A DNA stretch of 64,000 nt. It comes from Brachynemurus nebulosus. Lineage: Eukaryota > Arthropoda > Insecta > Neuroptera > Myrmeleontidae. A program made the position numbers and the translations under genes. The notes below the pieces were generated by a model. It was not told the DNA's origin, made no database searches, and saw only the letters and a list, made by a program, of their open reading frames with translations. The stretch is from NCBI GenBank assembly GCA_035578155.1, contig JAPWDM010000012.1, positions 16,775,619 to 16,839,618 on the forward strand. The letters run 5' to 3'. This document shows positions 43,428-55,869 of the stretch, in pieces (the first letter of the stretch is position 1; every line of letters starts with the position of its first letter).

Positions 43428-43618
43428 ATCTAATGAAACTAGTCCAAAGTCGTTACCGTAATTTGTTCTCGAGATATGCGAGGCGAAAGAAAACTCACGA
43501 ACTTACTAACCGACACACAGACATCTCACTAAAAACTATGGATTCGGATTCTAGTGACCTATAGTGATTCGCAAAATCGGACCCACTGCAATATTTTCTA
43601 ATGGAAAGTTAATAAAAT
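43428..43618 (+). repeat. R7 dispersed repeat, plus orientation
   Basis: Partner of 39,785-40,030 in opposite orientation, sharing ATGGATTCGGATTCTAGTGA and GATTCGCAAAATCGGACC. Confidence 0.6.
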
Positions 43619-44394
43619 TACGCTTCACTTCTGGATAACATCAGTAGTTAATCTTTACAATGTCATCAAAATATATCAGTCATTTCATAAAATAGCTGCT
43701 GCTATAATCCACTCTCTCGATATCAAGGACTATATTTTATTACTCAAGTCAACTTTTGTTTCGCTATACAATATATATTTATAGCTATGTATATAAACTA
43801 TTACATTACAAAGAACAGAATACCAAACAAGTATAATGGTGCGTCCACACCTGCTCTATCCCTTATAATTATTAAAATTACCTTTATAAAATAGAAATGG
43901 ATTTTTTATTCTGTTTCCGATATTGGTTAACATTTTTTTATTTCATTCTTCTCTTTACTTATAAGGGCGAAAAATTTTGATCTATACATTTGAAAGTTCC
44001 CTATACAACTTAGCAGAAGTAATTTTAAATCCTTTTTCCAAGTGCTAATTAATATCAAGTGTTAGCTGACGAACGTTTAAACAGATAAATATATCGAAAT
44101 AATGAGAGTTTCGATTTCCAATTTGAGTTACAAATATTGCAATTTTCTTATAGGGTTTCAAAATTATCTTAAAAATAAGCATAGCCTGTGTGTATTATCT
44201 GGAATAGCTTAAAGTCTTAACCGTGATAATTTAATGTAGGGAGATTTAGATAATTAAGACCCAAAGGAATATTGTAGTTTCTTCATTTTTATCCTGAAAA
44301 AATGTAGGTACAAATTCTACTGCAAAAACTATGGTAGAAAACTTTTCTTGGGTTAAATTTGGTTAGTAAATTCAACTAATTTCAAAACTATAGT

Positions 44395-44399
<5 letters not shown>

Positions 44400-44479
<80 letters not shown>
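44400..44479. repeat. (TA)n microsatellite
   Basis: About 80 bp of alternating AT. Confidence 0.95.
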
Positions 44480-44482
<3 letters not shown>

Positions 44483-44801
44483 ACATGAATTTGTGAATTC
44501 GTTTAATTGTTTTATTCGATTTTTATGTTTTCTACAAGTCAGATTTACTGTTTAAAAGCAATCTAACTCCAGCTTCGATGTCGTATTTTTATGGTTGACA
44601 GTTTTTCTCATTAAATTGCTAGGTAGTATGTTTGGTTATACATAAATACAAATTTGTTCAAAAAAATATAAAGTTTTCGTGTGATAAAATAAGTGAAAAA
44701 ATGTTCAAATCGGTCCAACAGTCATATCTGTCATTGCATTGAGAGCTTTATCCGCACTTGACCACATTTAAATAATCAACGTCGGAGCTGACTCCATTTA
44801 A

Positions 44802-45605
44802 GGGGAGGTTTACTCGAGAGTCCTTAAAAATTATGTATTTTTCTAGAATTTTTTTCTCAAGAACGGAAGTAAATATCAATTTCAAATTTTGTGTACATAT
44901 TTATTAAGTATTAAACTACATAAGAAAAATTTTTCAAGGAAAAATATAAAAAAGTGTCCATTTTATAGATAGTGCAGTGTGACGATCCGAAAATCCAATG
45001 CCTTATTGGTGGACATCCTAACGTCGCTAATAAATCACCGAAATTCAAAAACAAAAAAGATTTATAAAATATATGAAGGGTACCGGCACCTCTACCTATA
45101 ATATCAATAAATTACTGAAAGAAAAAAAATGGCGGATGTTTGAACGTTTGATTACGATTTTTGTCTTATTTTTCGCTCTTTAAAGTAAATTTAAAAATAA
45201 AAAAAATTTTGAAAGTGTATCGAACTTAGGTAGAGGTGACGAAGAATTGAATTATCTTTAAAAAAAAGAAACGTATTTTCAAAAATTTATATTTAATACT
45301 CATTATTGCGTGAACTACGTTTTTTGAATTTTTTTTTTTTTTTTATAGAAAGCTGGATTTGGTTAATGTGCAAGAATTTAAACTATTTTCAGTAAAATCA
45401 CTTTGGGAACATATTCTACACATAATTTGCTATCAATTTCGGCAAAAAAAGAAAATCGATTTTTTTTTATCAAATCTCAAGTAAACTTTCTCTTAAATTA
45501 CTTTCCACAAAATCACTTTGGGAACATATTCTACACATATTTAGCTACCAATTTCTGCAAAAAAAAAAATTGATTTTTTTTAAGGACTCTCAAGTAAACC
45601 TCCCC
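44802..45605. repeat. R1-family MITE, complete copy
   Basis: GGGGAGGTTTACTCGAGAG to CTCAAGTAAACCTCCCC, flanked by TTAA at 44,798-44,801 and 45,606-45,609. It inserted into the PIF-like element. 804 bp; part of the middle seen in the other copies is deleted. Confidence 0.9.
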
Positions 45606-45869
45606 TTAACAGAAAGTGTCCTTTTTGAAAAACAAATTAATTTGCTTTAACTTACATAGAAAGTAAAACGTTCAGATAATCAAACTAACGGCTAACTCTA
45701 ACATTAAATAAAAGTAAGAAATATTTTATTTCGAGAATTGTAAAAAATTTCATAGCTATTCTCTATGAAATCTTCACCCAGTCTCTACTACGAGATTTTG
45801 TGAAAATATTAATTCATAGATACAAGCCCACAAGTATTTCGCACATTGTTAAGTGTGGACGCACCATAA

Positions 45870-46467
45870 CTAATATATGCATGACAAAACAAGTGTACAA
45901 TATGTGGAATATGTTACAAAGAAAGCTGGTATCAGCATTGGAGAACGCAGTAGGTGCTTACTTACCTATACCTAGTTTTATACACCTGAAAAAGTAAACT
46001 TATAAACAAGGCATCAAGTACCTACCTCTATATCCACCGTCTCCTGTTTATGTACATTGTTACACTACTTAAACTAAACATAAGAGGAGAAACAAGGCCG
46101 GGCCCAGCACCAAACCACTATTACACATAATGGAAAAGGCGTCTGGTGCATGCAGCATACGAGATAATAAGACAATTTATAATATCGGAAGAACGACGAT
46201 ACACACATTCTTATTTGTCGTAATCTTCTATATTTTCCATTTATGTGTCGGATAGTATAGTGCTAGATATTGGGGGAGAGTGGGCTTGATTGGGCCACTA
46301 CCTTCGATGAACCATATACTACATTATATTGGAAAAAAAGAAATTTTAACCCATTCACGCACATAAGCGTAGGGAGAGTGAAAAAAAATTATGTTATGTT
46401 TAAAACTAATTATTAGGGCCTATTTCAACATATAAATGACAAATTATAATTACCTAACATATTTTTA
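45870..46467. other. Intergenic sequence
   Basis: GGGGGAGAGTGGGCTTGATT near 46,271 may be the end of another element, but I found no partner. Confidence 0.4.
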
Positions 46468-46609
46468 TACAGGATGTAAAACAAATAACTCTCGTCCTTT
46501 TGTGAGGTGACTTATAGCACCCTGTAGACACTAAAACCGCAGGAATTTTTTCGGAATTAACAGCAGTCGCGTCACCCCTCAGAAGGATAAGAGTTATTTC
46601 CTTTACACC

Positions 46610-46615
<6 letters not shown>
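46468..46615. repeat. Hairpin MITE, termini ACAGGRTGTAAA
   Basis: ACAGGATGTAAAACAAATAA and CTCTCGTCCTTTTGTGAGGT at the left pair with CCTCAGAAGGATAAGAG and TTATTTCCTTTACACCCTGT at the right. The stem is about 45 bp in an element of about 148 bp. Confidence 0.75.

Positions 46616-46676
<61 letters not shown>
46616..46676. repeat. (TA)n microsatellite
   Basis: About 60 bp of alternating TA directly after the hairpin MITE. Confidence 0.95.
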
Positions 46677-46679
<3 letters not shown>

Positions 46680-47450
46680 ATATATCCTTACTAATATTAT
46701 AAATGCGAAAGTGAGTTTGTTTGTTTGACTGGCTTTCACGCTGCAACAGCTTAATCAATCAACTTGAAACTTTGCATAGACGTTGCTTGCGGGCCAGAGA
46801 CGGTTATAGGCTACTTTTTATTTATTTCGGGAAAATAATTCATTCCCGAGGGAAAATGCATTAAATTACAACAGCTGACTATTAAAAAACGGATAAATGA
46901 CACAAACTACTTTATACCCCGGGAAATTTGCCGTGGGAAATTTCATTCAAATTTCCCGTGGGAAATTTCATTCAAATTTCCCGTGGGAAATTTCATTCCT
47001 GCGAAAAAATCTATTTACATCAAAAATATATTTACATATTTTAAATGAAAAAAAAAATGATGATAGACAAAGATGACGATATACAGCTATATACATAAGT
47101 TATTTTTTTGGCACCGATAAAATATCTCATTCCCGAGGGAAAATGTATTTAAAAGGAAACAATGAAATAACAACTGGCTATTAAAAAAACAGGATAATTT
47201 ATTTCAGACTTTGCATATTGTTTACAGAGAGGACGAAAAAGGACACAGACTACTTTCTACCCCGGGAAAAATTCTAAATCCTGTCGGAAGTCATATTCCC
47301 GTGGGTAAATATATTTAGAATAGTATAAAAAAGAATCAATGATTTCATTTGAACTTGGCATGTTGTTAAAGGAATGTTATAGTCTGTTTTTTACCCGGGG
47401 AAAATATTGTATTTCTGTGGAAAAATTCCAAAGAAAATAGTAACAGTACC
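46677..47450. repeat. Dispersed arthropod-type repeat with CCCGTGGGAAATTT units
   Basis: The opening CTAATATTATAAATGCGAAA followed by GTTTGTTTGACTGGCTTTCACG matches the start of a very widespread arthropod repeat. The block CCCGTGGGAAATTTCATTC is repeated in tandem three times near 46,920-47,000 (period 27 bp). GGGAAAAT and CCCGAGGG blocks recur to about 47,420. No coding sequence. Confidence 0.55.
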
Positions 47451-47473
47451 TACTCGACGCGCAATAGCGACGT

Positions 47474-48132
47474 GATGATTTTCGCGATTTTTTTTGCATA
47501 GATAGGATAGGGAAACAGAGATGAATTTTCTTACGATTAAAATAGCACTATTTAGCAATACAAAGCTATTTTTTTTTTTATTCATTTTTAGTTATTTTTT
47601 ATAATAATTATAATCTTTTGAAAGAAGTGTCTTTAAAAAATGGCAGAAAACGGTACACACGATTGCGACCGCAATTTTCATCCGAAAGGAAAAAAAAATT
47701 AAATAGATTATCAAACTGTAGCTAAGCCGCTATGCACCTATGGGAGCTTTTTTTTTCTTGAAATTTAAAAAAATGGCGGCGGTTTGAAAAAAAAAGTACA
47801 AAATTTTTTATAGTAAATCGTGTGAAAAAATACGAATATTTCAAAAGAAAAATAAAAGCTCCCATTGGTACATAGCGGCTGACCTAAAGATTTATGATCT
47901 ATTTGATTTTTTTTTCGGATTAAAACTGCGGTCGCAATCCTGTGCACCGTTTTCTGCCCTTTTTTTGAAGACACTTTTTTCAAAAAATTATAATAATTAT
48001 AAAAAATAAATAAAAATGAATAAGAAAAATTCTATTTAAATTTTTGTATTGTTTAATAGTGGTATTAATCGTAAAAAAAAAATTCATTCCCATTTCCCCA
48101 TCCTATCCATCCGAAAAAAAATCACGAAAACT
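47474..48132. repeat. Long fold-back, arms of about 285 bp
   Basis: 47,474-47,757 is an imperfect inverse of about 47,843-48,132. Matching blocks include GATGAATTTTCTTACGATTA with TTAATCGTAAAA, GGCAGAAAACGGT with ACCGTTTTCTGCC, TTGCGACCGCA with TGCGGTCGCAA, and CCTATGGGAGCTTT with AAAGCTCCCATTGG. I judge identity at around 80%. The loop is about 85 bp. Confidence 0.85.
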
Positions 48133-49130
48133 TATCTATTTTTCGACAGATTACACTGTGATGGTACTTTAAGTTATGTCAAATATTTTCGTATTTGTGT
48201 TATTTCAATCAATGGTAAATAGACAATTCTGGTTGAAGCCTGATATGGAATTTAATATTGAAGTTGGTTTGAAAATAATTTATTTATATTCGTTTTCCGC
48301 GAGTTCGCCTATTGGTTTCGCACGTTCATCTATAACCGCAACTCGTTCAAGAAAGATCTACCGATAGTATATGTATATTTATGTTACTCCCAATCGGTTA
48401 CAACTTTGCCATAGAAATTTCCTTCCACGAATTAGGGTTCGATTAGATAGATCATCATCAGGTAGAGGTTGAACTGAGCCATTTACCTGATGACGGTTTA
48501 ATCAATCGGAAGCTAGCTCATAGAATATGATAGTTTTTCAAGTGAAAATTCGACAAATTATATATTTTATCATAATTATTATGAATTTATATGACAAAGT
48601 TAAATTATTTGTCATTAATTACATTTTCTTTTCGTCGTAATCGAATAAGGAGAGCGGGTTAAGTGATCCAATCAAGGCAACCTGGCCCTATATATATCTG
48701 AGAAGTATTTTCCTATATTTTCCTGGTATATTTTCCTCTTATAATAACGCATTTAGATATAAAATATTATGACAATATCTGCATTAAAATTATTCAGTTA
48801 CCATAACACATAAGTTTCAAATTCCACTTTAATGTAAGTAAAATAGATACATGGATAGGTATAGATGTAAGTAAACATGGCAGTAGTAATCATATTATAG
48901 AAAATTTTATAAATTGAAATGGTGTAAAAATAAACGTGTGCGCCGTGCGGGACACGTGATCGAAGTGAAACTTCTGCGATGCAAATGGTATCGTTAATTA
49001 TGTTTCGATTAAGAAGTTTCGCTATCACGCGATACTAAATTATCTGCTGCAACTTCTGTTGCCAACCACGGTGGGAAGTCACTGTTGCTTCTGTTGCGAA
49101 AACGCTTGTTAAATTTCAAATATAGAATCC
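48133..49130. other. Intergenic sequence
   Basis: CAGGTAGAGG and CATTTACCTGATGACGG near 48,460-48,505 form a weak inverted pair. Nothing else is recognised. Confidence 0.4.
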
Positions 49131-49139
49131 ACTTCACCG

Positions 49140-50238
49140 TAGAGATGGCTAGTGAGTGAGTGATTCAATTCACTGAGTTGAATCACTCATCTGACTGACT
49201 GAATTGAATCAGTCAAAAAGAATTGAATCGACTCTTTCAACTCGTGAGTTGAAAGAGTATAATATATGTCATACTCACTCACTCATTCACTCACTCACTC
49301 ACTTACTTACGAGTGTATGACATATAAGATTCTATTCAGTTTTCAATTCCTGTTTCAGTTTACTTATGACAACAGACAGAGCAGCAGAGACTTGTTTGCA
49401 CAAACATCTGTTTTTTACAACTGTGTATATAACATAACGTGTATATATCGTATACATATACTAATAACACTATAGTATGGTAGGTATAATTTTTTCTTTT
49501 TTTTAGAACTAATATATTAATTTTTTTACTATCCTTTATTTTTTAAAATGCATAAAACAAATTTTAAATTAAATTTAGTCCAGATGTCCAATAAACAAAT
49601 AAAAGAATCTAAATAAAAAATATACTCAATTTTATGTATATTATAAGTGCTATAAGTATGGATATTAAAAGAATTCTAAGAAAAACTATTTGTGCCTATT
49701 TTATTTTACGATTTCCTCCAATTTTTAAAATAAAATTTGTCCGTTTATTGTCAGATTATTACGTCTCCAAAAATTAGTTTTTCTTCAAAACAGCAATGAG
49801 TGGATGATATCTTTCTACATAAAGTTATTGTAGATTTTCATGAATCAAAATTTTCATTGTTATGTCTTTTCAACCGTGTACTTTTAATGCTGTATTAATT
49901 TTTTAATTTGTTGGGTGGGTTACGTGTATTAATTTTAAGTACATAATTATATTAATTTTATTCGGATATAATAATTTTATACAAACACTCGTTCACTTGA
50001 GTGAGTGTTTCACATGTAACTACATACTATATGAGTATATTTATTGTGTTGATTCGTATTTGAGGTTGTACCACTCAGTTGTGTAAAGTGAGTGAGTGGA
50101 ATGAGTGATTCAATTCATAAAAACGAGTGAGCGAATTGCGTCAAGTGAGTGAGTGATTCAATTCATTGAATCGACTCACCACAGTGAGCGGATTCAAAAG
50201 ATTCGACACACTAAAAAGAGTGATTATTCCCATAACTA
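49140..50238. mobile_element. hAT-like element with GAGTGATTCAATTCA sub-terminal repeats
   Basis: The element starts TAGAGATGGCTAG and ends TTCCCATAACTA. It is flanked by an exact 8-bp duplication, CTTCACCG, at 49,132-49,139 and 50,239-50,246. Both ends are crowded with GAGTGAGTGATTCAATTCA-type units in both orientations, and a perfect 12-bp-arm palindrome CTCTTTCAACTC/GAGTTGAAAGAG lies near 49,230. No transposase. Confidence 0.8.
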
Positions 50239-50246
50239 CTTCACCG

Positions 50247-52160
50247 TGCATGTTTCTCTACTATATTTAACCGTTAAACAATGAGAAAGTCACGATAGAC
50301 GATAATGTTGGTAAACGGGTGACAGACCTATGTGAATAACACATATCGTATACAATCAACATCGCAGAGGATCCATCACAGTGTCCAGCGCAGCACCTCG
50401 TAGACAATCTAGCGCAGGATTTGCATAGATTATCGGTTAATGTATTATCTTAGCAACATATTTTTATGGAAATTCGCATTAGGAAAAGTTTTTCGAATTA
50501 CAGATTGAACAGTGTCACAGTGACAAACTTTTTACAATATCGAAATTGTCGTGGAAAAAAGTTTTTCTTCTTTATTACCAGATACAACAGAGTAGGTACT
50601 TCTAATACAGTACAGTACTTGAGAGTAGCAGTACAGTGGGTATAGTACTTTAAAGTAATAATGTAAAAGCCAGCCTGAATGCTGCAAGCAACTTGTAAAC
50701 TACAGATAGCTTTAAGTAACAAACACATAAACTAAATTATTGTTATTATTTACTTACAAATGGTGTAAAAGCTGCTGTACTGTACCTTCCGTCGTTGATA
50801 ATGTTTTCGGTTTGAAGTTACTTGAAATTCTATATGACTTGCACACGTTTCGGGTACTACTATAGTAGGCAGTCGATCAAAGTTTTAAATCTCAAAACAT
50901 AATGTTGTAAGGACCAATGATCAGTCTTAATTTTATAGTCTTGTCTCGGTTTTGTATTTTTTGTAAAACCAAAACCAAGAAAAAGATCTAAAATTTTAGA
51001 AACTAGAAATTTTTTATTAAAATTTTTTGAAAGTCTTCAATTAGTACAAGTGAATTAGATTGTTAATTGCAAAAGTAGTACTTGGAAGGAAAAATATGGA
51101 AACAAAATAGGAGGAATTCCGTAGAATTTGATGAGCTATTTTTAGACAGCTGAATCATTGCAGAAGCTCCCCAAAATAAGGGTCAAATCAGGCAGAAATA
51201 GTACATTACCTACTCAACGAGCTGGTAATGATAGCTATTACTCACGAAGACGAAATTGCGACTGAATTGCGTAAGGCATCTGAGTGAGTAATAGCCATTG
51301 CACGCGAGTAGAATACTATAGTTTTTCTTCTTTCCTATAGAATTTTTTCCTTCATGTTTTTTAATAAAATTGAATATAAGTAAATTTTAAATCAAAAGAA
51401 TAAAATTTTTAATCTATCTCATTTCATTAAATGTTTGTATATGTATCTATGGAAACGATCAAAATAAAATTCAAATTGTTTTGTTTACTTACACGTTACT
51501 ACGCAACATATATGAAATTAAAACTTATATTATTCACAAAACAATCGCAAGCCTATTGAATAATAGCTAATACGATGATTTCATTGGTCGAAAACTATTG
51601 AGTAATGATCATTCCTCCACACCTTTGAATAATGCCTAAAAAAACAATTTTAGGTGTTCTTTTTCTTTTTTTTTTTTTTAAATAAGAATAGTAAGTTAGT
51701 GCATAAACAATTCAATTTTTTTCAAGAAAAGTCTTTATTTTTTTATGGAACTTGGCAAAATATAGTCCTTGGTAAGTGGAATAAGAATATGATTGAAAAA
51801 GGGCAAAATGTTGAATAGTTTTTGCATAAATAACTTTTTCTTTTGAAAAAAGACAGCAAAAAATATTTTTTTCTTCAAGATATGAGTATTTAGAAAATCG
51901 GTATTTTTTGCAATAATTAGTTTAGTCAAATTTGACTAAAAGCTAAATTAGTTCTTTTGAAAAACGAGGGCAAATGGTGTCTTATAATTTTATATTTTCA
52001 AAAATCTGTGAATATATGTATCAAACACCAAAAAAAATAGAAAAAAAATGTTCAATTAAAAAACAATACATTTATTTGCAATTATCTCCGAAAAAAAGTA
52101 ACTGTGTTGAAACGTGGAAAAAGTTCATCAAGATAACAAGCAAAAAATTTTCAATAAATA
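50247..52160. other. AT-rich intergenic sequence
   Basis: No gene or repeat recognised. The short frames here are Lys/Phe-rich chance frames. Confidence 0.5.
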
Positions 52161-52542
52161 TTTTTGTGATATGAGTTTTAGAATATCCAGGCTAGGGTCT
52201 ACGGTCTACTAACAGTAGCACCATTCGTAGCCGCTTTTTTATCGGCTGCATCTCGTAAAGAAAAAATGAGTAGCATGTATAGAGACGATAGTACTTATAT
52301 TATGGAAATGACATCGACTTTATTTAATGTTATAAAATGTACCTAATGGCGTTCCTTGTTCAAATACGAAAGAGAATTGTAAAACTTTTTACAGATCAAA
52401 GCCATACCATTTTGAACTTTTATATTATGAGTGTATTTTGTCGTTAATGTTATTTTCAGACATGTTGCAAAAGATGTATTGTACGTAAAGTACAATTTAA
52501 ATGAGTAAAAAAATGAAATTTATTAAAAATAATTTTTTTTTA

Positions 52543-52872
52543 AATTATTCCGTTCCTTGCACCAGTTGTGATTCGGTTTATATTGGTCAGACCTCAAAAT
52601 CACTGAAATACCGTTTCAAACAGCATAGATGGGATTTGGGTAGAGGTGAATTACGAACTGGCTTAGGACAGCATGCACATAATTTCGATCACGTCTTCGA
52701 TTTCAACAAGACGAAGGTGTTACAGTATGAAAGGGACTACAAGAAAAGACTAAACTTGGAGACCTTGTGGATTTTTTCTACAAAAAATGTGAATAATCAA
52801 GTAGAAAATAGTAATCTGACATTTTACAAGTCATTATGTCAAAACATTCAAAAAAACATAAACAAACACTAG
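52543..52872 (+). pseudogene. GIY-YIG endonuclease end of a Penelope-like element
   Basis: The frame carries YSVPCTSCDSVYIGQTSKSL, the opening of a GIY-YIG domain: paired tyrosines, then YIGQT, then the arginine of the YRF that follows, a downstream QH and a glutamate in LNLETLW. A Cys-x2-Cys just before YIG is typical of Penelope-like retroelements, where this endonuclease lies at the C-terminus after the reverse transcriptase. No reverse transcriptase was seen upstream, so this is a 5'-truncated insertion. The frame is nevertheless intact to its stop, which suggests a fairly young copy. The 3' region holds CTGAAGAAGAG and CTCGAAACGTACG near 53,280. Confidence 0.7.
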
Positions 52873-53345
52873 CATAGTACTATAAACAATATTCATTTTT
52901 GCAGCTACTTGTTTATTCCCTATAAAAATAAATAGGTAAAATATCTCCTTTTGAAATACATCTATACTCTATTTTTGTCTCTATAATTTTGGTAAAAATT
53001 TTTTCGTTTCAATTCATTTATCATTTTGACTTGATACTATTAAAAAGTATTTCATTTTACTTTAAAATATTGTCTGTTTTTAATTTTAATTTTAACAAAT
53101 TGACTAAAGAAATTAAGTGTTTAGTTTTATAAATGTTTAATTTTATATTTTAATAAGTTATTGTTATTCGATTCATTTTACTACTTTTTTAAAAAATTGT
53201 GAGTAATTTATTATTGTTCGAAAAACGTATGTTCCTGTTTTTAAATTTTAATATTTTTAATATTTTTAAGAATATGGCCTGAAGAAGAGTTTTTTCACTC
53301 GAAACGTACGTAGCCAAATAAAAAGTTTTTTTCAATAGAATACGG
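52873..53345 (+). repeat. Probable 3' untranslated part of the Penelope-like copy
   Basis: AT-rich sequence ending in CTGAAGAAGAGTTTTTTCAC and TCGAAACGTACGTAG near 53,280-53,320. A conserved tail with a GAAGA...CGAAACG motif is common in such elements. The exact 3' end is uncertain. Confidence 0.4.
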
Positions 53346-54489
53346 TGATCATTTATTGCAAAATTCCCTATTTTAATAATTCAAATTCACCAAAACTCTC
53401 CCTATAAATAATTTTTTTTTCAACCACTTGAATCAGTAAGTTCGCGATTACATAGCAGGTAACTTGACACCGTCTATGGAATCGCTTCCGTGTTCATCCC
53501 ACTATCATGGACCATTTTCTTTGAAACCATTCGAAGCAAAAATTTGAAATTTTACATAGGGATGTGATGACTCAATTACAGATGTCAAGCTGAATCTCGA
53601 TTTTAGGGGTCCATTTACAACAATTGTCATTTTGGTGGTTTCAGAAGCTGACGATGTGTTCGGTTGATCGAGGAATTTGGAAGATTTGAGTCGACTATTT
53701 CCTATTTTTATATAAAACTATATAGTCACAAACCTTTTTACGAACATATTCAAAATTTGTAAGCGATTTCCGATCGACTGAATACCCGGAAACCTATACC
53801 TATCTCTAGAAAAATATTTTCGGATTAATTTGTTAAACTATGATGCACCCGGAAAAAATTCTGAAAAAAGAGAGAAGATAGTAAGTAGCCTGCAAAAAAA
53901 TTTTGGTGATTGTACCATAGCTACAAGTTGATGAAATGAAATATTGAAAAATTAAACAATTTTTTTTGGGAAGGTTATATTTTTTTTTTTTTTTTTTTTG
54001 AGGCTGAATATTTTTTCTGAGACATACTATAGAGGTATCTAAAACATATAAAAATATCAGTCAAATCCGTCAAGCTATTCAAAAGCTATTCAAAAATAAT
54101 TTCTTACCCCCGACGGGTAAGTTTTTAAGGGTTGAAACTTAGTAAATTTCAATCTTATATCGATAGCAGTTAGTGGGGGCATTCCCACTCAGCTTATCCG
54201 TCAATAGTCTTTTGAGACAAACATAAAAATTGATAATAAACTCGGATTGAAAATCCTTTTGGGGTTCTGTAGTCGAAAACATTGGAATCCTTATAATTTT
54301 GTCATATCTGCTATAGTGCTTGTGAGTATATTACGACTAAGTATGGCGAACTTAATATTTCATTTATATTGTATACTAACACAATGTTCAGCTAAACTGA
54401 AAATTCAACCCATGATTTGCTTTTATATGTAGAACTAAACCATTTTATTAATTAAAATTTATATGCAGCGATTGATAAATTATCATATT
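53346..54489. other. AT-rich intergenic sequence
   Basis: A T19 run lies near 53,981. No gene recognised. Confidence 0.45.
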
Positions 54490-54551
54490 GGATCGACTAG
54501 GACTTGAACCCACGATCTCTTGATAACACCTACCGAACTAGGCTACCGATC
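54490..54551 (-). repeat. Degenerate tRNA-derived SINE fragment, copy 3
   Basis: On the minus strand GATCGGTAGCCTAGTTCGGT and GTGGGTTCAAGTCCTAGTCG match the SINE tRNA body. About five bases of the anticodon stem are missing, so it cannot be a working tRNA. Confidence 0.65.
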
Positions 54552-55330
54552 CTCTTCAAGTACCGGTCCATTCCGATAACCCAACAAGTTTTCTAACACA
54601 AAAACTTGGCGCCAGAAAAATTCGGAGCACATAACGTCTGCGAAAAGGTTAATTCCAACTTTAATCTCACATAATAATACCAATTAGTTTTTCTTTTTCT
54701 CAACATACATATATATGTGAACTGAAACGGAAAACACAAATGAATATAAAAGTAAGATAATAAAAAAATATTTTTCCACAAAAAGTGAGTCGGAAATGGA
54801 AATCTTTTTTCGTTCTTTATTCATTCATTCATTCCATCTTTTCATATGTTGTTGGGCCGGCAAGGGCGGGGGAAGGTTGAGTTGAATTGGATTCACTCGC
54901 GCATTCTTCCGGTCAATTGTATGGAAAAGAAATTATATTATTATTTTTCTATTATATTTGAAAATGGAAAAAAAGGAAGATAACAAAGTAAATAATATCA
55001 TGGTTGGCTTTGTTTTCACGGTCCTTTTTCTGTTTAATTCGATTAATCATATAGTACAATATTACATACAGAGATGGCAATTTATGTATGTTTATAGAAA
55101 AAAATAATAAACATAGTATAGTGTACCTATAGACTGGTTTCAGTTCAGTTGTTGCTAATTTTACTGTAGACATTTTTATATTGCTGCAAAAAGTTTGTTT
55201 TTATATTTTAATGATCCAATAATCACAGTGGGACAAAAAATAAAATAAAGTATGAAAAAAAAAACTGGAAAAATTTGTATATATTTTTATATTTTTATTT
55301 TAATATAATTTGTACATATTATAATTATTG
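54552..55330. other. Intergenic sequence
   Basis: No feature recognised. Confidence 0.45.
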
Positions 55331-55384
55331 TCGATTAATTTTTTTGTTTCAGTGTTCCGTAGCAAAATTCGCAAAATGAAACAT

Positions 55385-55780
55385 TTCAGTTATTTACAAT
55401 TTTTGAAAAAGAGAACTTCGTTAAAATTGAGGATAAAATTCTTGCCTTAGCAGTAATTGCAGAAAATAGTGAAGAAAGCGTGAGTAAATGAAAAAAAAGA
55501 AAATGGAGCAAAGAGTGGTTGGGAAAAAAATTTTCTAATAAAAAACTATTAAAAAAATTAATGAATGTGAACCGATTATAAAAATTATATGGGAATGAAC
55601 GAAGAAATTATTAATGATATTTTAGTAAAAATAACACCTTTAATAAACAAAGAAGATACGTTTATGCGTGATGCAATTTCTGCAAAAACACGCTTGGGAA
55701 TTACACTAAGGTTTCTTGCAACGGGAAATTCTTTTGAAGATTTAAAATTTTCATGTGCGGTATCACGGCAAGCTATAGGA
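55385..55780 (+). pseudogene. PIF/Harbinger nuclease fragment
   Basis: From 55,589 the frame reads ITPLINKEDTFMRDAISAKT and RLGITLRFLATGNSFEDLKF, then SRQAIG. This is the characteristic N-terminal region of PIF/Harbinger (HARBI1-type) nucleases, with the R-E/D-A-I-S, R-L..TLRFLATG and S-R..I blocks. Upstream, a broken frame near 55,490-55,560 shows RKWSKEWLGK, the usual Trp-rich start. The DDE catalytic core that should follow is absent: after about residue 64 the sequence becomes unrelated. It is a fossil of an autonomous element and could belong to the family that mobilised the PIF-like element at 43,837, though nothing links them directly. Confidence 0.75.
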
Positions 55781-55869
55781 AATAACAAACAAAATCAAAT
55801 ATTTAAACTTTCCAATTGTTACCGCTGTAAATATTTTGTTCATTTACACCCTTTGCACCATGTATGTAC

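Larger units (their letters stand above)
43837..45866. mobile_element. PIF/Harbinger-like non-autonomous element
   Basis: The ends TGGTGCGTCCACAC and GTGTGGACGCACCA are perfect 14-bp inverted repeats flanked by TAA at 43,834-43,836 and 45,867-45,869. A 3-bp TAA/TTA duplication is the PIF/Harbinger signature. An R1 copy (44,802-45,605) and a (TA)n run sit inside. Without the R1 copy the element would be about 1.2 kb. No transposase. Confidence 0.75.

Noticed and set aside
45800..45997. 65-codon frame at 45,800-45,997
   Set aside because: It crosses the right end of the PIF-like element, so it cannot be a single ancestral gene.
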